DNA from: Excoecaria cochinchinensis
Lineage: Eukaryota; Streptophyta; Magnoliopsida; Malpighiales; Euphorbiaceae
Reading direction: 5' to 3'
Length of the DNA stretch: 64,000 nucleotides
NCBI GenBank assembly: GCA_947683425.1
Contig: CANTUQ010000073.1
Span: 11,987,501-12,051,500 of the forward strand
The notes below the pieces were generated by a model. That model searched no databases. It saw nothing but the letters and a program-made list of their open reading frames with translations, and was not told the DNA's origin. Below are positions 34,747-47,060 of this stretch, in pieces (the stretch's first letter is position 1; each line of letters starts with the position of its first letter). Made by a program: the position numbers and the translations under genes.

Positions 34747-36130
34747 GTCAGGCGCCTTCACACACCGACAAGCTGGTGTTTATCAGTCGCTCAGCCGTGG
34801 TTTCACACACCGACAAGCTGGTGTTTCATCAATCACGTTCTCCAAAGTCTGGCGCCTTCACACACCGACAAGCTGGTGTTTGTCAGTCGCTCAGCCGTGA
34901 TTTCACATGCCGACAAGCTGGTGTTCTATCAATCACGTTCTTCCAAAGTCTGGCGCCTTCACACACCGACAAGCTGGTGTTTATCAGTCGCTCAGCCGTG
35001 GTTTCACACGCCGACAAGCTGGTGTTTCATCAATCACGTCCTACAAAGTCTGGCGCCTTCACACACCGACAAGCTGGTGTTTATCAGTCGCTCAGCCGTG
35101 GTTTCACACGCCGACAAGCTGGTGTTTCATCAATCACGTCCTACAAAGTCTGGCGCCTTCACACACCGACAAGCTGGTGTTTATCAGCCGCCCAGCCGTG
35201 GTTTCACACACCGACAAGCTGGTGTTCTATCAATCGCGTTCGTCAAAGTCTGGCGCCTTCACACACCGACAAGCTGGTGTTTATCAGTCGCTCAGCCGTG
35301 GTTTCACATGCCGACAAGCTGGTGTTTCATCAATCACGTTCTTCCAAAGTCTGGCGCCTTCACACACCGACAATCTGGTGTTTATCAGTCGTTCAGCCGT
35401 GGTTTCACATGCCGACAAGCTGGTGTTCTATCAATCACGTTCTTCCAAAGTCTGGCGCCTTCACACACCGACAAGCTGGTGTTTATCAGTCGTTCAGCCG
35501 TGGTTTCACACACCGACAAGCTGGTGTTCTATCAATCGCGTTCTTCAAAGTCTGGCGCCTTCACACACCGACAAGCTGGTGTTTATCAGTCGTTCAGCCG
35601 TGATTTCACACACCGACAAGCTGGTGTTCTATCAATCGCGTTCTTCAAAGTCTGGCGCCTTCACACACCGACAAGCTGGTGTTTATCGGTCGCTCAGCCG
35701 TGGTTTCATATGCCGACAAGCTGGTGTTTCATCAATCACGTTCTCCAAAGTCTGGCGCCTTCACACACCGACAAGCTGGTGTTTATCAGTCGTTCAGCCG
35801 TGGTTTCACGCACCGACAAGCTGGTGTTCTATCAATCGCGTTCGTCAAAATCTGGCACCTTCACACACCGACAAGCTGGTGTTTATCAGTCGCTCAGCCG
35901 TGGTTTCACATGCCGACAAGCTGGTGTTTCATCAATCACGTTCTCCAAAGTCTGGCGCCTTCACACACCGACAAGCTGGTGTTTATCAGTTGCTCAGCCG
36001 TGGTTTCACACACCGACAAGCTGGTGTTCTATCAACCGCGTTCTTACAAGTCTGACGCCTTCACACACCGACAAGCTGGTGTTTATCAGTCGTTCAGTCA
36101 TGGTTTCACGTCGACAAGCTGACGTTCCTC
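34747..36130 (+). repeat. Tandem array of 14 units of ~100 bp in the element B 3' untranslated region
   Basis: GTCTGGCGCCTTCACACACC recurs with starts near 34747, 34847, 34948, 35048, 35148, 35248, 35349, 35450, 35550, 35650, 35750, 35850, 35950 and 36050. Each unit is a dimer of ~50-bp halves, both with CACACCGACAAGCTGGTGTT, which holds the inverted repeat ACACC/GGTGT. The unit lacks stops in all three plus frames, so it produces ORFs of 290 to 423 codons that have no protein-like character. Confidence 0.97.
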
Positions 36131-36201
36131 AATCATGTGACCAGTAGTAATCCTATGATGCCGACCAGCTGGCAACACCAAGCCCCGGACAGCGACCGCC
36201 T

Positions 36202-36284
36202 CAGGTACGCATCTCTCCCTCTCTTTTCTGAATTTTGGTTCACTTAGGCACCTAGGTTCTAAGTTCCCCAAAATTGGGGGCAAC
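36202..36284 (+). other. Conserved pre-LTR segment and palindromic polypurine tract of element B
   Basis: CAGGTACGCATCTC at 36202-36215 matches A. The tract before the LTR contains the perfect palindrome CCCCAAAATTGGGG (36266-36279), then GCAAC and the LTR. Confidence 0.82.
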
Positions 36285-37723
36285 TGTAGACACCGGGTCC
36301 CGAGGCGGTCCAAGATCAGGATTACCCGGTGATGAAATAGAAGACCGATTTTCGGCAAGAAATGTAAGAATCGATCGTTCCCTTGTCAAATGTGTGTTTT
36401 CTCGGAAAATAATTAAAAAATATATTTTTGGGGAAATTAAAATTAAAGTGGGAGTAAAAAAATATATTAATTTTGTGTCAAAATATAAAATTTAAAATAA
36501 AAAAAAAAGGTCGCGGAGGCCGCTTGCGCGGCAGGCTGCCCCAGCGCGCAGGGGCGCCTGCGCGCAAGGCAGGCGCCTCGCGCGCAGGCCCCCTGCGCGC
36601 GAGGCGAGGGGCCTCGCGCAGCCCCCTGCGCGCGAGGCAGGGGGCGCCGCGCGCCCCCCCTGCGCGCGAGGCAGGGGCCTCGCGCGCACCCCCCCTGCGC
36701 GCGAGGCAGCTGCCTCGCGCGACCCTCCTGCGCGAGGCAGGCTGCGCACAGCAGCCTGCCGCGCGCGGTGCAAGGGCACCACGCGCAGGCTGCCGCGCGC
36801 CCTTGCCTCCTCCGCGCGACCTGTTTCGCCTGTCCACTTTTTTTCGCTATTTTCAGTCTGATTTTCTGATTTTTCTTCAGTCTGACATTTCCGATGTTTC
36901 ACCAATTTATGTTATTTTGGATTAACTAAAAATAAAGCCTCTTTTGTCCCTTGCCATTTTTGGCCAAGGCAACCTTAAATGAGGAATTTGCCCTCATTTT
37001 GGAGGAGGACGAGAATTACTTTGAAAGAAAAAAAAAAAGAAGCTCCTTTTCCTCTCAACTTTTCTTCTCTCCAGGGGCTATTTTCTTTAGCTACGATTTT
37101 TTCTCTTTGCTTAAGTTTTAAATCTTGATTTACTCTTCAAAAAAACAGATAATCCATCTTATTGAGTGATTTGGGTTAGGAAAATTAATTTCCTCTTACT
37201 CAAATCATCAATCAGAAAAAATATCTTCATCAAAATATTTTCTTGATTTTATTTCAAAATATTAAACTCTACATTTTTTTTAAGTGTTTATCACCACAAA
37301 TCTGACAAGGAAAATCGATCGGGACACCGTTTTCCCCAATCTAAAAATTCTGAGGGTAAACATTCCTGGACTTGTTCTCTTTTATTCTTCTTGTACATTA
37401 TTTATTGTTGTTAATATTATTTTTGTTGCTATTATCATATTTATTCATGGTTAATAGTTTTTATTTTTGCTACTGTTGACATCCCTAGTCTTGTTTTGGT
37501 CCAATTTTTCTATGTATATTAAAGTTTGATTTTTATGGCTTAATTCTTACTTGTTTTGCCGTTGGCCACTATTCTCCTTTTATATTATCATTATCCTTAC
37601 TATTTGATATTAGCATCATGTAGCAATATTGTCTTTATCATTATTACCATCACTATTTGGCCCATTTATTGATATCATTATTTATACTGTTATTATTATT
37701 ATAAGTTGCTACCACGTAGTCCA

Positions 37724-37799
<76 letters not shown>

Positions 37800-39150
37800 C
37801 ATTCCTAATTGATTATTCTGTTTTCATATTATTTATCATTCATCGTTATTATTATCATCATTTAATATTCCGCATTATTTTATCATTATTATTATTATAT
37901 GGTTTTATTATGATTATTATGTCTATTATGCATCCTGTTTATTGTTGTATTGTTATTCACTGTGGATAATTTGATTTATGTTGTTGCATTGCTATCTTTG
38001 TTATTGTTATTATATTTATCATTCATTTGATTAATTTACTTTGAATATTTACTAATATTTTTGATGTTAATTTCTGTATGAATATTAATTTGAGTCGGGC
38101 CATGTGAGCGCCCCACGACTCCCCGGATGGGTCGCGACGCGTGGATGGACACTCCATTTTGGTGAGATCTTTTTAATTCCCCTGTGATGTGTTATGTGTT
38201 TATTTGTATATATATATTTTTTATTCGTGCACGCGTGCGATAAAAAATCACAAAAATATTTCTATAATTAAATTAGAATTTTCACTAATAAAATCGGGAC
38301 CAATGTCCCTTGTTTTAGCCCAACCATAAAAACATCACAACTAAAAAACGAAGAGTCAATTTTCAATAAAATGGGATCACTCATCCCGGTTTTTCATCCA
38401 AACAATCAAAACGACTCTTCGAACCCTCTTTAAGTTAACACGAAGGAACCAATGTTCCTAAATTTCGAACAAGTGCGAAGGAACCAATGTTCCTAAAATA
38501 ATACCCCGATTTATGCATGTCTTTTTATTTCGATCTTGTGTGAGTGTTTTAAATTCAAGTTCTTTTCTATTCGGGCCCTTGTAATTAATTGGGGCAACTT
38601 TATTTATCTTTTGGGGATTGTATTCCGTCCCACTTACATCTTTAATCTCCTTTTATTGGGGGGTTGTATTCTACCCCTATTTCTATTGTAATTGCGTGCT
38701 TGCGTGTTTACCGCTTTCATTTATCGCTTTCCCTGTCTATTGCTTTAACGCTTCTATTTACTTCCTTTACATGCTTGAAAATGCGCTTTACTTTTAATGC
38801 ATCCTCGTGTGAGATGAGAGATATAATTTTAAGAAGTTAAAAACCCACTTATACTTAACCAAGGCATAAATAAGAGAGAAGTTCCGGACACCAAATCTCT
38901 GGTTTAGACCAATAGAGGTGAGAAACCTTTTCCCAATTTCTTGCAAATTGGGTGGCGACTCCAAATACCTCAAAGGTGCCTTTAGGCGTCAATAGGCTAG
39001 GTTATTCTCCCCAATGTTCTATTGGGAGGGATACACCGATAATGTCTCATGGCGCCCATGATCAAAAGACGCGAACCTTCATACCTCGAATCCTAAAGCG
39101 GATTCACGAGAGGGCCCTTGCTGGGTTGTTCGGGTTCGGCGCGCGTCACA
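36285..39150 (+). repeat. Element B 3' LTR (2866 bp)
   Basis: Matches 26766-29709 nearly base for base outside the GC block (36510-36825) and the ATT run (37724-37795). It ends GCGCGCGTCACA. Confidence 0.95.
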
Positions 39151-39155
39151 GCTGC
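39151..39155 (+). repeat. Target site duplication of element B, right copy
   Basis: GCTGC, identical to 26761-26765. Confidence 0.95.
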
Positions 39156-39240
39156 CTTAGGTACGCATCTCTTTCCTTCTTCTCTGAATTTTGGCTTTTC
39201 TAGGCACTAGTGCACTAGTTTTCCCAAAATTTGGGGCAAT
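39156..39240 (+). other. Element C pre-LTR segment and polypurine tract
   Basis: It resumes C after element B with TAGGTACGCATCTC (39158-39171) and the palindromic tract CCCAAAATTTGGG (39223-39235), then GCAAT and the LTR. Layout and spacing match A and B. Confidence 0.82.
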
Positions 39241-42175
39241 TATAGACACCGGGTCCTGAGATAACCCAGATAAGAGTTATCCAATGACGATAAGGTGCCT
39301 TGTCACAGGCAAAAAGGTTTAAAGTGGTGATTTTCTGGTCAAATTTACATTTTAGAGTGAAAAAAATAAAAAAATAATAAAAATATTTTGAAAATTAGAT
39401 TTGAAAAATGGGGTTTAGAAATTGTAGTACTTTTAGTTAATTTTTAATAATAAAAAAAATTTAGAGCGACGGCCGCGGCGGCGCCCTGCTGCAGCGCGCA
39501 GGCGAGCGCGCGCGTAGTGCTTGTGCTCGCTGCGAGCCGCTGCTGCGCTCCATGCGGGAGCGACGCGCGAGGCGTCGCTCGCCCATCTCGCCTGCCAGCG
39601 CGCACGTCGCTCGCCAGCGACGGGCGTCGGTGGCCCAATTCCGCTGCAAATAGCCAAAATCGCCCCAAAATCAGTTTTTTTCGATTTTTCACCCAAAAAT
39701 CCGTTTTTTATCCCATTTTTTTTGGTTTTTAAAGGTTTTTTTCCTTTTTTAAAATTCAAAATAAATAAGATCTGATTTAATTGGATTTTTTCTTCTTAAT
39801 TAATTGTTTTTCTTCCTTTTTTTTAATATAAATGGAAAATGATGGAAAGAGAAGGTGGGGAATTTTTAGGGTTTATTTTTTAGGTCTTCTTAAGTTTTCT
39901 CTTCTTCTTCTTCAACATTTCTCCCTAGATTTTCAGATTTTCCCCCAACAAAATAATATAAATATAAAAATTCAATTTTTTTTCTTTTTTTTTTCCAATG
40001 AAATTTCTTCTAAGTATATTTTAAATAGAATTTTGTTGATGGAAAGTTAATTTTTGAGACAAATAAAGTGATTATTTGTTCTTAAAAATTCAATTTTCAT
40101 ACTTTTTATCTTTCAATAATTTTTTCACTTAAGTTTTTTCAATGATTTTTATTCGAATCCTTTTTTGATGAAAAATAGATTTTTGAGACAAACAAAATAA
40201 TTGTTTGTCCTTGAAATCTAATTTTTCATTTGATTTTATAAAAAATAAGCTTTTTTCCATAAATAATTTTTTAAGACAAACAAAATAATTGTTTGTTCTT
40301 GAAACTATTTTTATCAATAAAAATCATTTTTTTTTGTTCTTAAAGAATTTTTGATTTTCTTTCATTATTTTCTTTGCAATTTATTTTTCGGAATAAAATT
40401 CTAACATTTTCATCATATTCCATTATAATCTTGCAAATCAAAAACAAGGAAATCAATCATCATTTTTACCTTCATCGAATTCGAAACTCAGAGGGTAAAC
40501 ATTATGGGCCTAATCTTTTTATTCCTATTTTTATTATTTTGTTCATATTTAATTTACTAACATGTATATTTTATTATTTTTATTTATTTATTTATTTGTT
40601 CTATTGCTTTTATATGTGTCTCATTTAATATGTTTATATATTATTTTTGTTCATGTAAATATTGATTTCTTATCATTTCTAACATGTAAATATTGATTTC
40701 TTATTATTTTTAACATGTAATTAATTAATTTATTTTGATTGATCTTTTTGCCATGTAAATATTTTATGTTAATTGGGATAACATTAATTAATCATGTCAC
40801 TCATTTAATTATTTTCATCATTCTTTTATTCATTTTTTTATCATTCTTTTTCATTGTTATATATTTATTGTTTATTCATTTATTTGTTTATTTTCATTAT
40901 TCATTATTATTCTTAACATGTTCATATTTTTATGTATTAATTCATTAATATTTTTTTATTTATTTCAATTACATCATTTAATTCATTTGTCATTCATAAT
41001 ACATTTTTCTCATTTATTTTAAATTGTTAACACGGTAATTCATTTGCCATTTTGATGTCATCTTATTTTATTTTATTTTATCATTTATTATATATTTAAC
41101 TGATTTAATTGATTTAATTACTAACATTATTTCATTGGTGTTTTATTTTTATTTCACAACTTATTTTCCCTTTTGGGCATTCTTGCAAGCACAAGAGTAG
41201 ATCCAGAAGACTCGTTTGGGATAAATATTTATTTGCTTTATTTGTAATATTTCATTTATTTGGCTTTTTCATTTATTTTGCTATGTAATCTTTAATAAAA
41301 TTATTTATGCACGTTAAAAAGAAAATCATAAAAATATTTGTATTGATTAATTTGGTATTTTTTTCTAAATAAAAATGGGACCAATGTCCTAGTTTTTCAT
41401 ACCCAAATAAATCATCACCTTTAACACTTTTTTAAAAGTATGCATGCGAGAACCAATGTCCTCATCTTTAACAAATAGCATGTTTTATGTATGATTTGTA
41501 TTTTATTCATAATGGGGGTTGTATTTCGCCCCTAGTTTTATTGTAATTTATTTTCATGCACTTTACTTTATTTATGATTTATTTATTTTTCGCTTTCCCT
41601 GAATGGACAATCTACGCTTTAATTTAACTGCATTAAAATTGAATGAGAAATGGGATGAAACGATAAATTCAAAACTCAACTATAAACCTAACCAAGGTAT
41701 GAATAAATGGGAAGTCCTGAACCTTCTCTGGTCTTTGGGCTCAATGAGGCGAGAGGCCATCTCAATGTTCTATTGGGATGGGGCCTCCAAGACACCTCTT
41801 GTGTCCCGTAAAAGGCTCAAAATTGCACAGTCCTAGGCGCCACGAGGCGAGAGGGCCATCCTAATGTTCTATTAGGGTGGATACCTCCAAGACACCTCTG
41901 GTTTGCCCAAGTGTGAGGCTAGAGAACCATCCTATCCTTAGGGTGGAAGCCTCCAAGATACCTCCGGCTTGCCTATAATGGACATAGCAGCGCTGTCTTA
42001 GGCTCACTGAGGCTAGACGACCTTTTTCAATGTTCTATTGGGTGGCGACTCCAACAAACCTTCTTGTTGCCCAAAATGGACGCACCTGTAATTCCTTACA
42101 AGTTTTCATGAACCTCCTCCTTAAAGCCCTGAAAGCGGGCGGTTCGGGGCGCCCCGGGGTTTTGCGCATGTCACA
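39241..42175 (+). repeat. Element C 3' LTR (2935 bp)
   Basis: It begins TATAGACACCGGGTCC, the usual TG start mutated to TA, and ends GCATGTCACA. It includes a GC-rich block (39463-39650), a TATA-like TATAAATG at 39827, long AT-rich stretches and the 3' part that matches the broken 5' LTR. No gene: the ORFs are compositional. It is followed by GTATT (42176-42180), the expected right copy of C's target duplication. Confidence 0.9.
39463..39650 (+). repeat. GC-rich block in the C LTR
   Basis: Rich in GCGAGCG, GCGCGC and CGCTCGC inverted motifs, placed as in the B LTR but with a different sequence. Overlapping ORFs on both strands here are compositional. Confidence 0.8.
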
Positions 42176-43700
42176 GTATTGTTGGAAAATTTTCTCTAAA
42201 ATGCAAGCCGCACATCTTCTGGATATGATGAATCAATGACCTTAGCCAAACACATTCTCTACTTGCTTCATGCATTGCAATTATTTCTGCATGATTTGAA
42301 GAAGTAGCTACTAAAGTTTGCTTTATATACGGCCATGATATAGCTGTGCTTCCATAAGTAAATAGATAGCCTATTTGAGATCAAGCTTTATGTGGATCGG
42401 ATAAATATCCTGCATCTGCATAACCAGCTAAATGTGATTTGGATTTATTAGAATAAAATAAACCCATATCAATTATTCCCTGGAGATATCGAAAAACATG
42501 CTTAATTCCATTCCAATGTCTTCTTATCGGAGAAGAACTAAATCTCGCTAATAGATTTACAACAAATGCTATATCTAGTCTTGTATTATTAGCAAAATAC
42601 ATCAATGCACCTATAGCACTTAAATATGGTACTTCAGGACAAAGAAGTTCTTCTTCATTCTCTCGAGGACGAAATGGGTCTTTATTTAGTTCTAATGATC
42701 TTACAACCATTGGGGTACTCAATGGATGTGCTTTGTCCATATAAAATCGCTTTAGGATTTTTTTCGTATAAGTTGATTGATGAATAAAAATTTCATCTTT
42801 TAAATGCTCGATCTGTAGGCTAAGACAATATTTTGTCTTTCCAAGATCTTTCATTTTGAATTCTTTTTTTAAATAATCTACTGCTTTTCTAAGCTCTTTA
42901 GGAGTTCCAATGATATTTAAATCATCAACATATACAACAATTATGACGAATTCTGATCCTGATCTTTTTATAAATACACATGGACAAATTGGATCATTGT
43001 TATATCTTTATTTTAACAAATATTCAGTAAGACGATTATACCACATTTGTCCAGATTGTTTTAATCCATATAATGATTTTTGTAATTTTATTGAACAAAT
43101 TTCTCGAGAATCTTTATATGCTTCAGGCATTTTAAATTCTTTAGGGATTTTCATATGAATTTCACTATCAAGTGAGCCATAAAAATAGGCTGTAACAACA
43201 TCCATTAAATACATGTCAAGCTTTTCACAAACTTCAAGATTAATTAGATATCTAAAAGTAATTATATCCATTACTGGAGAATATGTTTCTTCATAATCAA
43301 TGCCAAGTCTTTGCGAAAATACTTGTGCAACCAATCGTGCCTTATGTCTTACAATTTCATTTTTCTCATTTCGTTTTCGTACAAATACCCATTTGTACCC
43401 CACTGGCATTACGCCTTTAGGTGTTCGGACTACAGGTCCAAATACTTCACATTTTGAAAGTGATTTCAATTCTACTTGAATTGCATCTTTCCATTTTGGC
43501 CAATCACTTTTATTTCTACATTCTTCAACAGATGTTGGTTCAAGATCCTCATTTTCTTTTAAAATATCACTAGCAACATTATATACAAAAATATTGTCAA
43601 CAACTATATCTTTTCGGTTCTATCTGTTTCCTATGTTGACATAACTTATGGAGATCTCTTCATTATTATTATTTTCAGGTACCCGAACCTCTTCTGGGAT
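42176..43700 (-). pseudogene. pol: Copia reverse transcriptase and RNase H, broken
   Basis: On the minus strand a linker is followed by the RT start (KWKDAIQVELKSLSKCEVFG, about 43490-43430), then YKWVFVRKRNE and HKARLVAQVFSQRLGIDYEE. The segment YGLKQSGQMWYNRL lies near 43040. The catalytic YVDD is intact at 42922-42936. RT continues through KDLGKTKYCLSLQIEHLKDE and, near 42550, RPDIAF-type residues. RNase H starts at AGYADAGYLSDPHKA. A TGA at 42381-42383 interrupts RNase H and another stop lies at 43005-43007. The end is cut at 42176 by element C. Confidence 0.87.
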
Positions 43701-44065
43701 TTTATAATTAGTTATGTCTTGAGTCTCTTTAGGAGTGTCTGCCTCTATAATATGACCATCTTGGTTATTTGCTCCTTTCTTTTTTCAAGGATATTTATCT
43801 TTGGAACCGACTGGTCTACCACGCTTGAGGCATGGGTTGCTAGTGTTTGTAGTATTAGACTGTCCTATAGGAACATCAATTCGAATAAAAGCATTTTTAG
43901 CCGATATATGAGATCCAGTAACTCTTCTTAAATTAGTGAATGCATCTGCAGTTGATTTGCAATATTTTTCAAATGTATTATCTTCTGAACTTCCAGTTCA
44001 CATTATTTTGTTCGAGGATCTAAATGAGATAGTGATAATGCATTCCAAGTAACTTCTTTTTCCAG
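43701..44065 (-). pseudogene. Copia linker between integrase and reverse transcriptase
   Basis: Minus-strand conceptual segments (RPVGSKDK, DVPIGQSNTTN) match the spacer usual between these domains, interrupted by stops. Small plus-strand ORFs here are shadows. Confidence 0.6.
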
Positions 44066-45187
44066 CTATTTATTCTCTCCCCCTAATGTTGGGAAAAATG
44101 TTTTGTCAAAATAGCAATCAACAAATCTTGCCGTAAATAAATCTCCAGTAAGTGGTTCAAGATATTTAATTATTGAAAGAGATTCATACCCAACATATAT
44201 TCCTAATCTCCTTTGAGGACTCATCTTTGTGCGTTGTGGTGGAGTAATCAGCACAAATACTGCACAACCAAAAATTCTAAGATGAGCAATATTGGGTTCT
44301 TGACCAAAAGCTAATTGTAATGGGAAGAATTTATAATAACGTGTTGGCCTAATACGCACAAGTGCTGCTGTATGTAAAACAGCATGCCCCCAAGCAGAAA
44401 TGGGGATTTTTGTTCTCATAAGTAATAGTCTAGCTATTAACTGGAGGCATTTAATAAATGATTCTGCTAAACCATTTTGTGTATGAACATGTGCAATAGG
44501 CCTTTCAATTGTTATTCCAATTGATATGCAATAATTATTAAAAGCCTGAGACATAAATTCACCAGCATTATCAAGATGAATTGACTTGACTGTATAATCT
44601 GGAAACTGTGCTCTCAATCGAATTATTTGAGCAAGCAATCTTGCAAATGCCAAGTTGTGAGTTGATAATAAACACACATGTGACCATCTTGTAGATGCAT
44701 CAATTAATACCATAAAATACTTAAATGGTCCACATGGTGGATGAATGGGCCCACAAATATCACCCTGAATACGTTCTAAGAATGCGGGGGATTCAGTTCC
44801 AATTTTAGCTGGTGATGGTCTAATAATCAATTTTCCCTGAGAACAAGCAGCACATGAGAATTCTTTGAATTGAAGAATCTTCTGGTTCTTCGATGGATGT
44901 CCATGTGAATTCTCAATAATTTTACGCATCATTATTGAACCGGGATGGCCTAACCGGTTATGCCAAATTATGAATATTTTTGGATCAGTAAACTTCTGGT
45001 TTACTATAGCATATGTCTCAATTGTACTAATTTTTGTATAATACAAGCCAGAAGAGAATGTTGGCAATCTTTCTAAAATACATTTGTTACCTGATGCATT
45101 ATTTATAATATACAAATATTCAATATCATTCTCATTTCCAATCTCAACATGATATCCATTGGAATGAATATCTTTAAAACTTAACAA
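44066..45187 (-). pseudogene. pol: Copia integrase domain, uninterrupted for 373 codons
   Basis: The minus-strand frame contains the HHCC zinc-binding head (HNRLGH ... H ... CAACSQGK), then the catalytic core: the first Asp in GDICGP, the second in HLDNAGEF, and the Glu in QNGLAESF. The C-terminal part has GCAVFVLITPPQRTKMSPQ and GIYVGYES. All three D, D, E residues are kept. It should join element cDNA to host DNA. It is a polyprotein segment, not a separate gene: flanking protease and reverse transcriptase frames are broken and no start codon is appropriate. The frame ends at a stop after TLGGENK. Confidence 0.88.
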
Positions 45188-45480
45188 ATTTCTTCAAGAT
45201 TTGGAAGAAAATAATACATCATTTATGGTAAATTTTGTTCCTTCAGGTAATAATATAGTAGCTCTTCCAGAGCCTTCAATTAACTTTGTATTACCTGATA
45301 TAGTATTAACATTAGCAACTTTTACTATCAAATGATAGAAAAATTTTTTTATTTTTGAGTATGGTATGTGTTGTAGCACTATTAACGAGGCAAACATCTT
45401 CATTATTGAGTATGGGCCCAAATAAAGAATGTGAAACATCCATTCCTTCATTGAAAATAAATGAAAAAAAAAGCATAACA
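45188..45480 (-). pseudogene. pol: Copia protease, broken
   Basis: Minus-strand segments VNTISGNTKLIEGSGRATI and FTINDVLFSSKS belong to a copia protease. In a second frame the active-site region reads CLVNSATTHT with Asn (codon 45381-45383) where Asp is required. A frameshift separates the two parts. Confidence 0.8.
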
Positions 45481-45504
45481 TGTAATTAGAATATGGGAAA
45501 TATT

Positions 45505-45507
<3 letters not shown>

Positions 45508-45571
<64 letters not shown>
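45508..45571 (+). repeat. TA dinucleotide microsatellite
   Basis: About 32 TA units between the copia gag and protease remnants. Confidence 0.97.
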
Positions 45572-45660
45572 CTACTCAAATAAGGTAAAAAAACGTAAAT
45601 AAAACACTTAAACAAACACAAGATTGAAATATAGAAATAAGATAATAATTTTAAACTTTC

Positions 45661-46206
45661 TTATCTTTTATTTTCTACATTATTCTTCATGACTCTTGAA
45701 AAAAAATCTGAAGCATCCAAATGAGTAATATCCACAAGGTCTCCAAAACCGTCATCATCATTATAAGCCAAATTTGCCTCAACATCATAATTTTGGTCAA
45801 TTGAATTTGTTTCCACATTTTTTCCTTTTCTTTTAATGGAGGCTTGATAAAGTTTAACAAAATGGTCGGCCGTACAACAGGTACGGGACCAATGCCCTTT
45901 CATTCCACATCGATAACATGAATTTTCTTTAGTTTTTGAAGAGCTATTATGGTCGACCTTATTTTTCCCTTTTCCTCCATTATTTTTCCACTTTAGGTGG
46001 TGGGAAAATTTATTATCATTAGTGCCACTATAATGACAGTAATTGTTTTTTCCTTGTCCTCTTCCTTTACCACGACTACGACCGCGACCACGACCGCGGC
46101 CATGGCTATAATTGTGTTTTGCTACATTCACTTTAGGGAATGGAGCAGATCCTGCAAGACGAGTCTCGTGATTTTTCATTAATAGTTCATTATTCTATTT
46201 AGCTAC
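45661..46206 (-). pseudogene. gag: Copia gag, C-terminal part with zinc knuckle
   Basis: Minus-strand frame with an Arg-Gly-rich stretch (HGRGRGRGRSRGKGRGQG, 46120-46050) and a canonical CX2CX4HX4C knuckle CYRCGMKGHWSRTC near 45920-45880. It continues the gag begun at 55191; the CACTA element lies between. Confidence 0.88.
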
Positions 46207-46209
46207 CAA

Positions 46210-46725
46210 CACTACAAGAAAAGTAAAATTTAGCGACGGAATTACCGTCGCTAAATTATGGAGATTTCCATCGCTAATTTCCATCGCTAAATTACGGAGA
46301 AATTTATTTTTCGCCGCAAATTTGCAATGGAATTTAGTTTTCGTCGCTAAATTGCGACGGAGATTTATTTCCGCTGCAATTTAGCGACGAAAATTAAATT
46401 TTGTCGCTAAAAATGGCGCCAAGCTTTCCCTCCCTTTTCTCCTATAATTTTTAGCAACGGTTCGTTAAAACCGTCGCTAAAAATAGTGACGGTACGTTGA
46501 ATCCGTCGCTAAAAATAGCGACGGATTATATATTCCATCTCTAGATAAATAGGAAAACAATTTTATTTAATTTAGCGACGGAATTATCTTCCGTCGCTAA
46601 AGTTTGCGACGGAAGGAATATTCTGTCGTTATTTAGCAACGGAATAATCCTTCCATCGCTAAAGGTTGCAACGGAATGAATATTCCGTCGCTATTTTGCG
46701 ACGAAATATTCTTTCCATCGATAAA
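46210..46725 (+). repeat. CACTA 5' subterminal repeats
   Basis: Many direct and inverted copies of TTTAGCGACGG and CCGTCGCTAAA. In En/Spm elements such repeats bind the small transposase protein. Confidence 0.9.
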
Positions 46726-46739
46726 AGAAAATTAACCCT

Positions 46740-47060
46740 ATAACATATCTTCTTCCCCCGCTACTCTCTCTCTCCTCCCTCTCCCCTCCGCTTTCTACTC
46801 CTTCGCCCTCACGTCGCCAACCACCGCGACGCGCCTGCAGGTCCGCCCCTCCCCTCCTCCTCCTCTCTCCCCTCCCTTCCCTCCCCTCCCTTCCCTCTTT
46901 TCTCGCTCCGATCTTCCCTTCTTTCCCTCCCTCCGCGCGCCACCTCCTCTTCGCCGGCGTCAACCACAGCTCCTCCGGCGTGGGCCGCGTCCCCTCCTCC
47001 ACCTGATCCTCCTTCCTCCCCTCCTCCTCCTCCTCCTTCTCCTCCGGCGTCAGGTGGGCA
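46740..47060 (+). promoter_or_regulatory. Pyrimidine-rich, GC-rich block of the CACTA element
   Basis: A long CT-rich stretch with CpG-rich patches lies between the subterminal repeats and AT-rich DNA, a place where a CACTA promoter or first exon would be expected. No motif fixes a start site. The minus-strand ORF here is compositional. Confidence 0.45.

Noticed and set aside
34731..36147. Long overlapping plus-strand ORFs (290-423 codons) as repeat proteins
   Set aside because: They read the same 100-bp DNA repeat in three frames, have no start context or protein-like pattern, and sit in the noncoding 3' region of element B.
46691..47002. Minus-strand Arg/Glu/Gly-rich ORF of 103 codons
   Set aside because: It is the complement of the CT-rich block of the CACTA element.
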